From: Astropecten irregularis
Taxonomy: Eukaryota; Echinodermata; Asteroidea; Paxillosida; Astropectinidae
DNA: 64,000 nt
Direction of reading: 5' to 3'
Assembly (NCBI GenBank): GCA_963971285.1
Contig: OZ020254.1
Span: 11,284,001 to 11,348,000, forward strand
Below are positions 1 through 12,385 of this stretch, piece by piece; the first letter of the stretch is position 1; every line of letters begins with the position of its first letter. Position numbers and translations under genes: made by a program. The notes beneath the pieces are model-generated. The model did no database searches. It was not told where the DNA came from and worked only from the letters and a program-made list of their open reading frames with translations.

Positions 1-59
1 GATCAGACAAAGTATGAGTGCTGTCAGTGACCTTAACCAATCATGTATTGTACCTTTAA
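1..59 (+). mobile_element. MITE family B, right end only (cut by window edge)
   Basis: It matches the family-B right terminus seen at 12385, 33273 and 53222: GATCAGACAAAGTATGAGTG, then CCAATCATGTATTGTACCTTTAA. The left part lies outside the window. Confidence 0.75.
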
Positions 60-60
60 G

Positions 61-1030
61 CTAGGAATTATATTTTAGTGATTTTTTGGTGATATTAGCA
101 CATTTCAAGATGCCATTTGTTTTTGGTTATATTTGTTTATACTAGAAAAACCAACCAACAAAAAGGACTTAGTAGTAAATAACAGAAATGCGATTGAATC
201 CTGGAACAAAAAAAAAGAACAACAACTGAACAATCCCCACGATCAGCAGAAATGACATCCTCTTGGCATTTTTAATTCTTGTTTTAATGTTCCACGCATG
301 CGCTTGCATTAATTTCAGACAGATCATGAATAATTCATGTTAGTCAGGCCAATGTAAACCGCATCCGGACCTGTTAATGTCGCTACAATAAACATAATGA
401 CTTAATTTGGTTCAGTAATCACGAAAATTGCTGCATTTTGCGCGATACATTCTCGAACCTTTTTTATTTTCACCGCAGTTTCCGTCTGATTGAGCTTAAC
501 TTGCCTCATTCCTACGGAATTCGTCATCCTTTTAGTAGCTGTTTTGACAGCGATTAAATCACCCTCGGGGAAAAATGTAACCACTCGGTAAAAAAAAAAA
601 AAATTAAGATGGGTGAATGACTGGAAAAATGAATGACGCAGAAGCGACTGTGACAAGTCGAGCATGCTGTCTAACACTCACGACTTGCCAAATCCTGCCA
701 AACTATGAAATGAATCGGTGTTTTTTTTTTCTTCCCCATTTCGTGTCAGAAACTGTCATAGACAGCGAGGGGAATCTTTGGTATTTCTCATTTTGTATGT
801 TTTCTCCCCTGGGGGAGATTGTTTATGTATGCACGTGTCAGGCACATGAGTTTGGAATGCAAGCAATGATTGGTAAAAATCCTCACTTTTTTCAGTCCTG
901 TTGGAATTTGCTGGTGATGAACCCACGTTTCAGATGTACAATTATGCTTAAAAAAGGCTCTTTTTTAGTTTCCAGAATCTAGGCTGTGAAATTAGTCGAC
1001 AGCGAGTAAAGAGCTTTGCACTTACTGCAC
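61..1030. other. Intergenic, no feature recognised
   Basis: AT-rich with poly-A/T runs near 590 and 720. A 121-codon open frame at 617-982 has no domain, splice or composition support. Confidence 0.5.
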
Positions 1031-1401
1031 TTAAAGGTATAATTTAAGATTGGTAGAGGTCACAGAATGAACAGCACTCATACTTAGTCTAATCCAATAT
1101 GCGCATGAAATAACAAACCTGTGAAAATCGGTTCAATCGGACATCTGAATCACAAGAAAATGGCAAAAACTCGACTCAATGTTTGTTATAAAACAAAAAG
1201 AATAGTTTTGATCTTACTCAGAGATCAAAACTGTTTTCAGTCTTTTTTTTTTATTAATTTCTGGATAAATACATCATTTCAGGCTGAAATATTGTAACGG
1301 TATGTTTCTGCCAGCACCGCGTTCATATCCTGAAAGCTATACGTAAATCTGTGAATATTTCAGTTTGGATATTATCAATCCTGTACAGTAACTGTACCTT
1401 T
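1031..1401 (-). mobile_element. MITE family B, inverted copy
   Basis: Begins TTAAAGGTATAATTTAAGAT and ends CTGTACCTTTA. The interior is the reverse complement of the B consensus, including GGTATGTTTCTGCCAGCACC and the GATCTTACTCAGAGATC internal palindrome. Confidence 0.75.
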
Positions 1402-1590
1402 ATCCATCTCTTTATTCAAAATTTGTCTTGTGCGGGTAAACGAAGCGATGCGAACGACCTTCAAAATGTCAACAACATCAAAAATAACAAAAAATGTTTT
1501 CAAGCTTATTTGGATCTCAAGGATATTTTTTAAATTTACTTGATCACTTGATAAAACCTTTAAAAGCAATTCCTTCCCCTTGCCTTTCAG

Positions 1591-1970
1591 AAAACCTCCC
1601 ATGGACGAAGAAAAATTGGTAAACGTTTGTTTGTAGACGCATTCCTTCGACGGCACGCCACTAAAAGCCAGCATCAACTACGAATTCCCACCGGTGAGTG
1701 CTAATTCCTTCCGCTTCTCCTACACTATTGATATTTCTAAGGTACCACAATAATTGTACAATCGTAAACATGTAACTTTCCGCTTCACCAGCCTCGCACG
1801 TCGCTGCAAATTGCCATCGCTCGGGCCTACGCGATGCGCCATTTATTCCGTCGCCTGATCCGCTTGTTCTGTGGTATGATCTTTATGAAGGTGTGGTCAT
1901 AATGCTACATCCTACGCAGTATGTGCGTGTCTTTTTAACGCGAACCTTGCCGCTTAAAGTCTTTCCTTAA
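1591..1970 (+). other. Weak candidate: two small exons (1591-1693, 1792-1970)
   Basis: A pyrimidine-rich acceptor (CCTTGCCTTTCAG) precedes 1591. The next 103 nt are fully open in one frame only (K-T-S-H-G-R-R-K-I-G-K-R-L-F-V-D...), up to a strong donor GTGAGT at 1694. A 98-nt intron then ends at a good acceptor (TTTCCGCTTCACCAG). Joining keeps the frame open for 58 more codons (...W-Y-D-L-Y-E-G-V-V...) to TAA at 1968. I recognise no domain. The short intron is unlike the 0.5-3 kb introns of the EGF gene, no start exon is visible, and the segment lies between two MITEs. It could be a fossil exon pair or chance. Confidence 0.22.
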
Positions 1971-2096
1971 CTTCTCGTCTCACTAGATACCTAGAGACAT
2001 GTCGCTAGCCGAGAACCTCAGAGGTTCCTAGCTACAATTTAGCAAAATATTTTTTGTAAATGTCGAATAGAATTGAAAAGGGCTATACAAATTTTT

Positions 2097-2469
2097 TGAA
2101 GGTATTATCACACTTTGGTAAGATACAGAAACAGAAATCTTCATAGATTTACCTGCAACTTACAGGGGCCTACTGTCACCGAGTTGGTGATGGTAGAAAC
2201 ATGTCGCTCAATTTGTTCTGCCTGAAATGATGTATTCACTAAGAAAAGAGTAAAGCCAATAACCAAAACATTATTGATCTTTTGAAAGATCAATAATAAC
2301 GGTGACAAGATTTTAAACATACGTTTAAAAACGTTTTTCACTGTTTTATCAAATAATGGCTACGGTATGTGTTTAGAAATTTCACAGCTGTTGCTGTATC
2401 TGTCTTGATAGTTTTGCTTATGAACCTGCGTTTCTTTGACAAAAACCAAAGTATGATTCTACCTTTAAC
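2097..2469 (+). mobile_element. MITE family A
   Basis: The left end GGTATTATCACACTTTGGTA and right end ACCAAAGTATGATTCTACC form the family TIR. The interior has the palindrome GATCTTTTGAAAGATC and the shared GATGGTAGAAACAT segment. The copy is diverged and non-coding. Confidence 0.8.
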
Positions 2470-3729
2470 GGGTTGAGTGTGAACGGAAACATCATTTATG
2501 TATGAATTTCATATACCAAGTAACTCCCTTTGCGGATGTACAACAAGAAACATCCAGGTTTGGATTAAGAAATTCAAGGCAAGGAAACTGTGAATAAAAC
2601 ACACCCATAGTCTAGCTAGCTGCCTTCTTCATTAAAATGAAGATGAACGTTAATACATGGAAACCGTTCATTGCACTTGGTATAGGACGTATGATGCAGC
2701 AGTATATCGCATCGGATGGATCTCAATTGACCGAGGCGGCGTATGTCACAGCACCCCCGTCATTATTGCTACTCAGCTGTCAACCATCGTTAACGCGATA
2801 ACACCTCAAATTTGTAGCCACTGGAAGCGCTGTTGATTGAAATAAATTGCATTTGCAGAGTGTGGAGATCATATAGACGTCTAGTTAATATTCTTTTGCT
2901 GATTAGTTTCTTTGTAATCGAGTATTATATACTTTCCAAGACGTAAGACTATATACTGTCTTGGAAAGACCGAGGAATCATTTCTGGTGAAGAAGTCGGT
3001 ATTGCATTTCCTGTTCTAGAAAGGGTTGACTTTTGATTTTACCAAGTCCAACTGGACACCTATCATTCAAAATATTATGCTTGTACGCTTTTTCTAGCTT
3101 TGTATTTCTTGCTGGCATGGAAATAGTGAAGTCTTTCTGTCGGTGTCACTTGAATTTGTCCACTTTTCCTGACAACCGACCATCGATATCGTCTTCACTA
3201 ACATCATTGGACTTGTTTTGAATTTGTTGGCTTTGAGTAATTAGTGTCCACTACACGTGGTATTCTGCGTACTATGGCCTTTGTTTTCCTCTCGATGTCA
3301 ATTGATTCCTAGATCTGGTAAATTGGTATTGATTTTGCTCTTATTACCTTTAAAGTCCACATTGACCTTTAAAATCCATATGTGATGACGTAGGTTCGGA
3401 TCTTTTTTTTGTAAAGTTACCAATTAGTACCATGCGTCAGTTCTTCATGATAGCTGTATGTACGCAATTGTTGCGTAGAGCGTCATAAAGACCCCACACA
3501 TTACTTTTACTGATACGGGGCCATTTTACGAGCTTAAGGGCGTAATTAGTGTTGGCATGCCGCATTGTACTGGTGAATATACGCTCGACCTTTCCGTGAT
3601 TCTAGTTCTCCATCGACCTTGATGTAATTGTATAATTAAGGAACCGAAATTGATATCCTACTGTAAACGGGGAACTACTGTACTCAAAGCATCTGACCAC
3701 TTACCTGAAGAGGAAAAACAGTCTCAGTG
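2470..3729. other. Intergenic; one small hairpin
   Basis: The only structure noted is an inverted repeat, CTTTCCAAGAC...GTCTTGGAAAG, at about 2932-2968. No exon or known repeat was recognised elsewhere. Confidence 0.45.
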
Positions 3730-3876
3730 GATCGATTTTACCTAACTCATCCCAACTTACTGTCAATCGTAAGACTTACGATGTATTGCAATCAAACGTA
3801 GGATATGCCCACTGCGATGGTTTATCCTTCGGAAATCATGTTACGATGGATTGTAGTTCTTCTTGAAATCGACCCC
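3730..3876. mobile_element. Family D TIR element, diverged
   Basis: Reads GGATCGATTTTACCTAACTC at the left and TCTTGAAATCGACCCC at the right, around TTACTGTCAATCGTAAGACT and GGTTTATCCTTCG. It aligns along its length with the better copy at 35421. Confidence 0.6.
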
Positions 3877-5162
3877 TTGGGTCGTAAACTGCATCTCATC
3901 ACCATATTGTAGGCCTATATAAGGAAGAGAAGCCCGTCATGTGGTAGTCTCGCTTTTGTTTTACAATTCGCAGCTAGAGTTGCAATAGTGGTTCGCGCGT
4001 TTCGTCAAAGTACAGCATGGATATTTCAAGATGTATGATTATCTGAGAGGCACGACAGTCTTCCGCTCTGTTTCGCCTGATCTCTGACATTCAGTCCAGT
4101 CAATCTCCGTCCGGGGTTATTATGCCTGCGTCCACACGTGTCCTTAACCAGGTCACCGCCTGGGGCATTCACCTCAAGGCAGCCCGGTGAAAGGTCACCA
4201 TTATTAATACGATAGACGACCAACTGGCGTCACCACCTATAATATGCCTTGTTTTATCAAGACCTCGGCCGTATTCCTTGGGCTTCCTACCGGCCGGTTT
4301 TGCTCTAAAAGATGTGGCAAATCAATATGATAATTCATTCTGTCTAGTTTCTATCAGTAGTGCGTCTTATCACCACATAGGATATGGGTCATTAGGCTAC
4401 CTCTCATAATTGTTTCTTGACAAGAATAGACGAAAACACGTCACAAAATGTCAATCAACATGAATTGGTTAATATGCGTATAGTATTATCATGATGCACG
4501 CTATCTTGTGATGATTGCTGTACATCAGCACCTCTAAAAAATATATCCCTTCCCATGTAATGTACATATAGGCATATAAAATTACATGTCAATCCTGTAT
4601 GACATCCTCGTTATCAAAGTGAGAGAAAAAAGGACAAACAAGAGGGTTAGGGTATCCATTAGGACGTGTCATGTATCATACTGCACAGTCCGGGTATTAT
4701 CACTGAAACGCTGTTCAATCTATTATAGTTCCTAGTTTCTTACGTTCGAGCTAGATCCTGACAAAACGCGACCACTCTGAGCAAGGAATCCGGGCCACTT
4801 CGTTCCGGAACCGGAACAGTACCCGGATCGTTATGGACACGAGGTCCATTGCAAGGACGCCAAGGGTCAGATGACGTTTAGGATTGTATATCCTTATGGT
4901 GTCTAATATAATTCCGTTGCCTATAGTTGAGTTAGTTGCAGCCTATAATGGACTTGAGTGCCAAGGAAAGGAAGGGAAAGCTCAGAAGCTGTTATTCTAA
5001 TTTCATTTCATAATAACTCAGAATATTGACTAAAAGCTTGATTCCATAAGCGGGTTGATTACGAATTACACTTCACAGCAGAATTCACAGAATGAAATGG
5101 TTTTGATATAAAGAAGACCCCCCCTTCTCCTGGAATGACCCGTAGCTGTGACATTTAAACCC
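3877..5162. other. Intergenic, no feature recognised
   Basis: Plain sequence with balanced composition. There are short open frames only, none with splice or domain support. Confidence 0.45.
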
Positions 5163-5326
5163 AATGGGACACTTATGAGACGTTGCCGACAGCTGACTGA
5201 ATTTTTTTTTGCTAGCTCTGAGCATGCGCGCGTTCTTGTGCGCATGTGCATGTTCCTGTGAGCATGCGCGCGTTCTAGTGCGCTTGCGCTATCAAGTTGA
5301 AGACCCAGCTCCAAAGTCTCCTATTG
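5163..5326. mobile_element. Family E hairpin element, old copy
   Basis: AATGGGACACTTATGAGACG at one end pairs imperfectly with CCAAAGTCTCCTATT at the other. The core contains two GAGCATGCGCGCGTTCT blocks like the GCATGCGCGCGTTG core of the copies at 7625 and 58448. It is more diverged than those. Confidence 0.55.
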
Positions 5327-6186
5327 TATAGACGTACAAACAAAGGTAACGGAAAATTGTTGGTAGGGCACCGGTACATTATTTTGGTGGCTCCAATCTT
5401 GCATCAGTCAATTTTCTTAGTTCACCCTGACAAGAATTAAAAAATAAATCCTGCTTGACTTTCTTCTAACATTACATTCAATTTTGTTTTTAGAAGGCAA
5501 GATGCAGTCTTGTAATTAATCACTATGAATATCCACAGTACTTCACGTGTTTTTTTTTCTTTGACAAAAATACGAAACAACTTCGAAGAAGTTCCTAGCC
5601 CAAAGGTCTGTACATGATTAAGTCGGCTAGACATTGTCTGTTCATTTGAGGACTGAGACCCCACGATCCCGACTTGTTGTCCCGCTGCTTCATTTCCAAT
5701 GTTGAATTTTCAAATCCGTCAGCGGAATCAATACTAATTACAGAGCGAGAGAGAGGGAGAGAGTGTGTGTGGTGTCGGGAACTTTACCCTGACGGCGTTT
5801 AATCCGTGTGAAGACCGTCAGGTTTTTGTTTCTCTAGCTAGCTTAAGTGACCCCCTTTTTTCAGTTTTCGATTCAAATCAATGTTCGAGGGACGTAATGG
5901 ACTTGTTTCTCTACGGTTTGATATGTTTAGCATCAAGAGGAATAAGGTGAAATCGAAATGTAGCACCTAGTTCTCTAGCTCCTGCTAATAACTAGATGGC
6001 GTGTCGAGTTGTTAGTGTTTCTTTTATTACCTTGTTCCTCGGGCTGGTGCCACATATTTTTTTTCTTTACTGTGTCGGGAGTAAGCGAGGCGCAAACCGC
6101 CACAATCGATTACACTCAATTTAATGGGAACCTTTTCTTTCTTCTAGGCAAACATAACAACTTTACACTAGTTTTGTTTTGCTGTC
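5327..6186. other. Intergenic; short GA/GT tract
   Basis: It contains a purine GA run followed by GT at about 5743-5776. Otherwise nothing was recognised. Confidence 0.45.
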
Positions 6187-6613
6187 GAAGGTCTATCATA
6201 CTTTAGTAGCATACCGAAACAGAACTCTCCACAGATTTACCTATAACTTACAGGGTATAAAGATGGTGATGGAAGAAACATACCTTGCTGCCTGAAATGC
6301 TGCATTTATCAAGAAAAGAGTAAAACCTATATATTGACCAAAAGAAAATTTATATCTTCGGAAGATCCCAAATTCTGTGAAAAAAAAAAAAAAAAAAATA
6401 CCGTAGGCGTTTTTCAATGTTTTTCTCAGACAGTGAGCACTGTATGGGACTTGGATTTTCACTGTTACTGTATCTTCCTTAACAAAACATAAAAATACAA
6501 ATAGCACTTTATTGACTAACTAGAGATAAAATGTGCATGCATCTTCCTTGAAATGGTTGCCCATGATTCTGCATCTCGTTGACAGAAATCAAAGTATGAA
6601 ATTACCTCTAAGT
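6187..6613 (+). mobile_element. MITE family A, with internal insertion
   Basis: The left end GTCTATCATACTTTAGTAGC, the shared GGGTATAAAGATGGTGATGG block and the right end CAAAGTATGAAATTACCTC are present. It is longer than other copies because of an A-run and extra sequence near 6490-6560. Confidence 0.72.
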
Positions 6614-7021
6614 TGACTGAATTATGCGTCGTCTTGGTTCATGATACAAGATAGATATAATTACAATACAAATCTGATACAAAGATTGTATTTGACTATT
6701 TACACGCTGCTATAAGAAACCCCACAAGGCTTGCGAAATGTTCACAAGTTGACAAATCTTACAACGGTGTGATCGTATGAGAAAAAACCAATGCCTGAGA
6801 GTGACGACGTCCCTGCGAAACCTTGAGAAATTTCTCAAGCATGAGGATAAACTCCCAATCCTTCCTAGCTTTCTTAGTATCATGTGTAATGACCTTCGGT
6901 GGCGGATTAATATACAGTGACATAACGCTACAATGCGCAATCAGACATTCACTATCCTATCATCTGGTATCCGCACGGCGTTTTCTTGTTTTCGTACCGT
7001 CACAGGGATTACATGGGTTTG

Positions 7022-7389
7022 TTAAAGGCAGTATCATACTTTGGTAAGAAACCAAAAGAGAAATGCTGACAAATTTACGTTTAACTTACAGGGTATGAAT
7101 ATGGTGGTGGTAGAAACATACCGTTAAAATTGTTCCCCCTGAAATGGTGTATTTATCCGGAAATTAGTAAAACAACGACCAAAATCTTGTTGATCTTTTA
7201 AAAGATCAAAAATTGAAGAGAAAAGACTTAAGAAATACCGTGGCTTGTTTTTCACTGTTTTCTCAAAACATCGGCACCGTATGGGACTGACATTTTCACA
7301 GATGACTGTCATTGTATCTGTCTTGATATGTTTGCCCACGAATATACATTTTTTTGATTAAAACCAAAGTATGATAATTATTACCTTTA
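7022..7389 (+). mobile_element. MITE family A
   Basis: TTAAAGGCAGTATCATACTT at the left and ACCAAAGTATGATAATTATTACCTTTA at the right. The interior palindrome is GATCTTTTAAAAGATC. The minus-strand open frame over it is shared by other copies and is a by-product. Confidence 0.82.
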
Positions 7390-7624
7390 CAAAAAATCCC
7401 CTTAGCCACTCACTCGAGCATGGCAAATGCATTCTAACCTTTTGGCCATCACCCTCTTCACCTTGATAAGATAGACTTGAAGATGAGACGTGGTGGCGTT
7501 CACCTCGTCTGTACCCCGAGGCCGGTGGGGTTACTGCCAGGTGATGCCGATCAGTGGCGCAGTCGAGTGTGGTACTGATGACTCCGTGCTAGTTGCATAC
7601 ATGCATTTTAGAATTGCATAGCAA

Positions 7625-7777
7625 TAGGAGACTTTTGGAGAGTCGGTCTTGAGTCAACAGCGCACGCGCAAACCATGCTTGCGCAAAAATGTGAACATGC
7701 GCGCGTTGCATTGCGCGTGCGTGCGCGTGCGTGCGCGTGCGCTGTTGACTCAAGACCGACTATCCAAAAGTCTCCCA
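7625..7777. mobile_element. Family E hairpin element
   Basis: The arm AGGAGACTTTTGGAGAGTCG continues through GTCTTGAGTCAACAGCGCACG. It is mirrored by the far arm, which ends GACTATCCAAAAGTCTCC, giving a stem of about 48 bp. The centre is a CATGCGCGCG/GCGTGCGTGC alternating purine-pyrimidine stretch. It is non-coding; open frames on both strands are mirror artefacts. Confidence 0.85.
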
Positions 7778-8003
7778 TTATTGGCTTTTCCGATTGTGAT
7801 CGGAAAATGTATTGCTGCTTCCTCTTTATAGCTTCATAATTAAAAGTAGCAAGATTTATGATCATGATTCTCTCACCAAATGTCAATGTAGGGGATGCTC
7901 TTTCTTTGTGACACATTGTTTGACCTCTGTGACCTCAACTTCCGGTATAAACAGGAAGTTGCTCCTAATTTCCAATCTAACATATTTTAATAGCAGTATA
8001 CAT

Positions 8004-8255
8004 CTGGGACAATTTCATAAAGCTGCTTTAAGCACACATTTTTCTAATAAGCATGAAAAGTTTTCCATAATCAAACATGATTACCAACCAATTTTACATG
8101 TAATGTTCATACTGTTTTCGGCTTTTTTTTCAGGCTATTGTTTCCTGAGCATAACATTCACAAGGAGTTTTGGCTGACATATTGATTTTATTTACCAAAG
8201 TTTTGGTGCTTAAGCACATTTTGGTGTTTAAGCAGCTGTATGAAATTGTGCCTGG
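8004..8255. mobile_element. Family F TIR element
   Basis: Left TCTGGGACAATTTCATAAAG with CTGCTTTAAGCAC, and right GTGTTTAAGCAGCTGTATGAAATTGTGCC, form the inverted ends. Compare 45441-45686. Confidence 0.65.
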
Positions 8256-9650
8256 CTAGTTTTTCGTTGAGTATTCAGCGAATCAATAACGCCCATAGAG
8301 TTCAAATACTTCGCAACAGACTGTCAAGATTTATTTCCACTTAGTTGATTTAGTTTACTTTATGGTAAAGTGATTTTTCGTTCTTGTTGGCATAATTTGT
8401 ATATCTTTTTTAGAATAATTTCACTAAGAATTTTGCATAAGGTCGTTCTGGCAAACAAGTCATCCGACATCTCGTACCTACTGGAGATATTCTAAACAGA
8501 CTCCTTTTTTTCCTTCGATAATATTATAATATTGTATTGAATCAATACAACTAAGACCACATGCCAGGGCAGGGGCTTACATTTTGTCACAACAGTTAAT
8601 AATGGGACGTTGATGACAAGCAAGTCTCGGCTTCCATGCGTTTCTGGACCAGTTTGCATATCATTCTCTATGCGATACGGCATGTACATGACCTCTCCCA
8701 CACAATATGAGTTCAATAACCTTAAGGTGGTCAACAGCGCCCTCTATAAATATAATTGGAAAACAACTTTATGCGGAAATGGTAATTGAATTAAAGAACA
8801 AATGTGTACATGAAATGTTCGGCCGTCATTATCATGTCTTGCAAGTTTATAATGTGATGACGTCTTCAGCACGGTGCAGTTATTACCGTTGTATTGTTGC
8901 AACTGTTCAAATACATCAGATATTACGACATTATGATGAAGATTTACTTTTCGCGTCTCGGATTTCATAGTGTAAATTCGTCATGTGTTGGACTGCGGTG
9001 AGGCATTGCTTATAGGCCTATGATCACTAAGCCCAACATTTGCTTCAGGCTGTCCATGTAATAAACCATTCTGTCTGTTCCGGAATGTTCCCACTTTATC
9101 AGTGCTGTCGAAAATTTCGCCTCGCTTCGTTATGCGCCGATGCCTACGTCAGCGTGACGTCAGAAGTCCTTAGCAACATATTATCTACGTCAGGGGAGTT
9201 ATTTGATATAAGAAACCTATCATATCCGACTCATATTTGCCTTTGGCATTACAAATATTGGAGATGATTTTTTGTCCATTTCTGTTTTCCTGTTGCTTAC
9301 TGAAAAGTACATTTTGCTGGCAAAAATATCGGACTGTTTTCATAACAATTATGGCAAAATTGTTCAGATGATTGGGGTAGTTGATCACTTGCTATGATCA
9401 ATGGGACATAAAAAGCTCATTTAATGGAGATATGCGCTACTTCGTATGCGTTCCACGGTCATGCCCTGCCTTACTTAATATGGCAACGTGCATCTCCTAT
9501 ATGGACAGGCCGTAAGTGACACGTGGGACGGCGTAAACGTCGTTTGTTTCTCCCTAGAGATGCGCAGGTGTTCGGATCCCGGCTCCATCGAGCGCCGGTA
9601 AGGAATAAAACAAGTGAAGCTTGCATATACGCAGTCTGATGTGCGAGACA
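8256..9650. other. Intergenic, no feature recognised
   Basis: No exon, SINE or TIR element was recognised. Short open frames occur on both strands without support. Confidence 0.45.
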
Positions 9651-10012
9651 TTAAAAGTACTATATCATACTTTAGTAGCATACCGAAACAGAAATCCACA
9701 CAAATTAACTTATAACTTACAGGGTTTTAAGATGGTGATGGTAGAAGCATACTGCCAAAATGTTTCTGCTTGAAATGCTGATTTTATCCAGAAAACGAGT
9801 AAAAACCAATTACCAAATACGACTTTTGATCTTCGGAAGATAAAAAAAAAATGTGGAAGGATTAAAAAATACCGTTGGCGTTTTTCGCTGTTTTTTTTTA
9901 AAGCAGGCACCGTGTGAATTTCACAGATGACTGTTACTGTATCTGTCTTGATATGTTTGCCCATGAATCTGTATTTCTTTGAAAACAACCAAAGAATGAT
10001 ATTACCTTTAAA
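9651..10012 (+). mobile_element. MITE family A
   Basis: Starts TTAAAAGTACTATATCATAC and ends AAGAATGATATTACCTTTAA, with the GGTTTTAAGATGGTGATGG block between. About 360 bp. Confidence 0.8.
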
Positions 10013-10195
10013 GAGCTGTTATCACTGCAGGAACTCAGGTATAATGAATTTCGTTACTTTTTTGTTAGAGTCAGCTAATCATTGAGTCATGGGCCCGGAA
10101 ATAATTCCAATCGATTTTATTTTCTTTTTTAATTCAGTGTTCCCTTCCCAGTCATATTGTGATTTATAATATTGACGTCACCGTCAACATTATTG

Positions 10196-10781
10196 CTTGT
10201 GATGCAGTTGGAGTACTCGTACTCGAGTACAACTCGAGTACAGACAAATGCTTGGCCCGTACTCGATTAAAAGTACTCGAAAATATATGTACTTGGCCCG
10301 TACTCGATTCCATGTACTCAAATGTCCGGAGTACTTGACCATGTAGTGCAAATTTCATTTTTCGGTACAATTTCACGGTTGATAATGTTGCCGATTTCCG
10401 ATAAATTATACAATGGGAGTATGAAGATCATTAGGGGTTTAGTATCAAATGAAGTTAGCAGCACAGTGTCATTTGCAAGGTTTGAAAAAAACCCATTCTT
10501 TTCTGAGAGTGGCACAACATGATCAACATCCAATTATAAACATCTTTATGAAACAAAATGCAATTTTTTTTTGCACTGTGCGTTGGTACTGTACTCGGAC
10601 GTGGACTCGGACTTTGGTACTCGGACTCCCCCCTGTACTCGCCTCGAATGTACTCGGACTCGAAACTTAGGACTTGGACTCGACAGCAATGTACTCGTAC
10701 TCGGCCCAGCACTCAGACCTTGAAGTACTCTGAGTACTCTGTACTCGGATGTGAGGACTGCACTCCAACACTGTTGTGATG
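10196..10781. mobile_element. TIR element with GTACTCG subterminal repeats
   Basis: Left CTTGTGATGCAGTTGGAGTA and right ACTCCAACACTGTTGTGATG form imperfect inverted ends. Both subterminal zones (10210-10345 and 10590-10755) are packed with GTACTCG or its complement CGAGTAC. The 240-bp centre lacks it. Such clustered short motifs resemble subterminal transposase-binding repeats of hAT-like elements. The superfamily is not determined. Confidence 0.65.
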
Positions 10782-11844
10782 TTTTACTTGCACTTTGAGA
10801 ATGTCAAGTTATATCTATACCTCTTGTAGTTAATATTAATGTGACGTCTTCATGATGACTAATCATTAAGGTATTTTTTTCCCGGATGGTTAAAAATCAA
10901 TCTTCAAATTTCTTGAACAGAAATGTTAACCTTATCTATTGCATATTCTGTGTAGAAAGTCAGACGTATATCTGTATGATCTTCCTGTTCACACTTAGAT
11001 TCCCCGATGTTCTAAGATGCCTCCCCGTATAGTGAGTGTGTGGCAAAGCATGGATACTGCATACGCTGTGTGTATTTTATTAGATAGGAACCCTTGCCAA
11101 TTAATTGTTTTCGTGTATTCCCTCACACACCAAATGACACCCTCCGGACCAATTTGGCGCCGCGTGCAGGTCCTTCAATAAATTCGCCTCCTTATCTTGC
11201 ACAACCACCCAACGGTTTTTCCCCGCTCTCCAATCCCCGTATAGTGGCGATCTTCACCCAGGGAAAAATAATAATCAGTGTTCGATGCATAATGCTCTGA
11301 AGCTATAAGCCCGGGCTGTGTGTGGACCAACTACGAGGCCGCGTTGACGCAAAGTGACGGAACTAGCGAACAAGAACAGAAAATCCAAAACCTAGTGGGA
11401 AAACACGTTTTTAATGTATACATGGTCGGTAAAGGTCACAGAGCAGCAATCAGACTTTGTCTGATCAAACATGTACATGAATTAATGTGTCTATTTGTAA
11501 TGTTACAAATCCTGTACTGTACTTTTGCTGGGTGAGACAGATTTTCTACATCTTTTTCCATCGTACATTTCGTATTGATTCTTACACGACTTGTTTAAGA
11601 GGCACTCGTGAGGGTTCATGCAGTGTTATTTCATGTTTACATGTTGATACATGTAATTTCGAGAAAACACACAATCAAATCACATGTTGCATGATTGCGT
11701 ATCAAACCTGTATCCGTTTACGTTTATAATAATAAACTCATAACGCCACCTCACGAAGGGCAAATTCAATAGGCTCTACGATACACACTTCACGTCGTGC
11801 ATCCTCTTGTTCAAACGGTGTAAAGCTTTCTGAAACCTTACCAT
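10782..11844. other. Intergenic, no feature recognised
   Basis: Moderate composition. A 68-codon frame at 11094-11300 is Pro-rich but has no domain or splice support. Confidence 0.45.
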
Positions 11845-12094
11845 AAAGGGAGCATTAAGGATTTGCAAGGCCTCCCAATAATTGTTTGAGTGTGAGACAG
11901 AAAATTTACTCGACAGTTCGTGAACGGTGGAAACAGTCACCATGGGAAATCTTTGTTCATCGGATGATGGGTTTTTCCTTGGAAATCAAGATTTAGTGTC
12001 TTTTCCAAAGACCGTTCGTCCGAACGATTTTTGGAACAAACATAAAGGACACCCTCACTTCGGAGTTGTTTTAGTTATCCCCTTTCACTCAAGA
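11845..12094 (+). mobile_element. Family H repeat, 3'-truncated
   Basis: AAAGGGAGCATTAAGGATTT, then GCAAGGCCTCC and GTGAGACAGAAAATTTACTC, match 23418-23785 (+) and 18177-18560 (-). It breaks directly into a truncated B element. Confidence 0.65.
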
Positions 12095-12095
12095 T

Positions 12096-12385
12096 TTAAA
12101 GATGGTGCTGGTAGCAACATACCGTTAAAATATGTCCACCTGAAATGATTTATTTATCGAGAAATTTGTAAAACAAAGACCGAAAACTGTTTTGATCTCG
12201 GGGTAAGAACAAAACCATTCTTCATGTTTAATAAGACAAATTGAGTCGGGTTTTCGCTATTTTCGCGTGACTCAGATGTCCGATTGAGCTCAAATTTTCA
12301 AAGGTTTATTTCATGTACATGTTTGATCAGACAAAGTATGAGTGCTGTCGTATGACCTTTACCAATCATGTGTTGTACCTTTAAG
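12096..12385 (+). mobile_element. MITE family B, left end missing
   Basis: Starts inside the shared block at TTTAAAGATGGTGCTGGTAG and runs to the intact right end ATCATGTGTTGTACCTTTAA. Abutment with family H suggests one was inserted into the other, or a joint deletion. Confidence 0.75.

Noticed and set aside
7124-7339. Recurring minus-strand frames with a K-T-D-T-x-T-V-I-C-E peptide (also at 9710 and 15690)
   Set aside because: They all map to the same part of MITE family A. Their lengths and ends differ and frameshifts separate the copies, so the shared peptide reflects shared repeat DNA.
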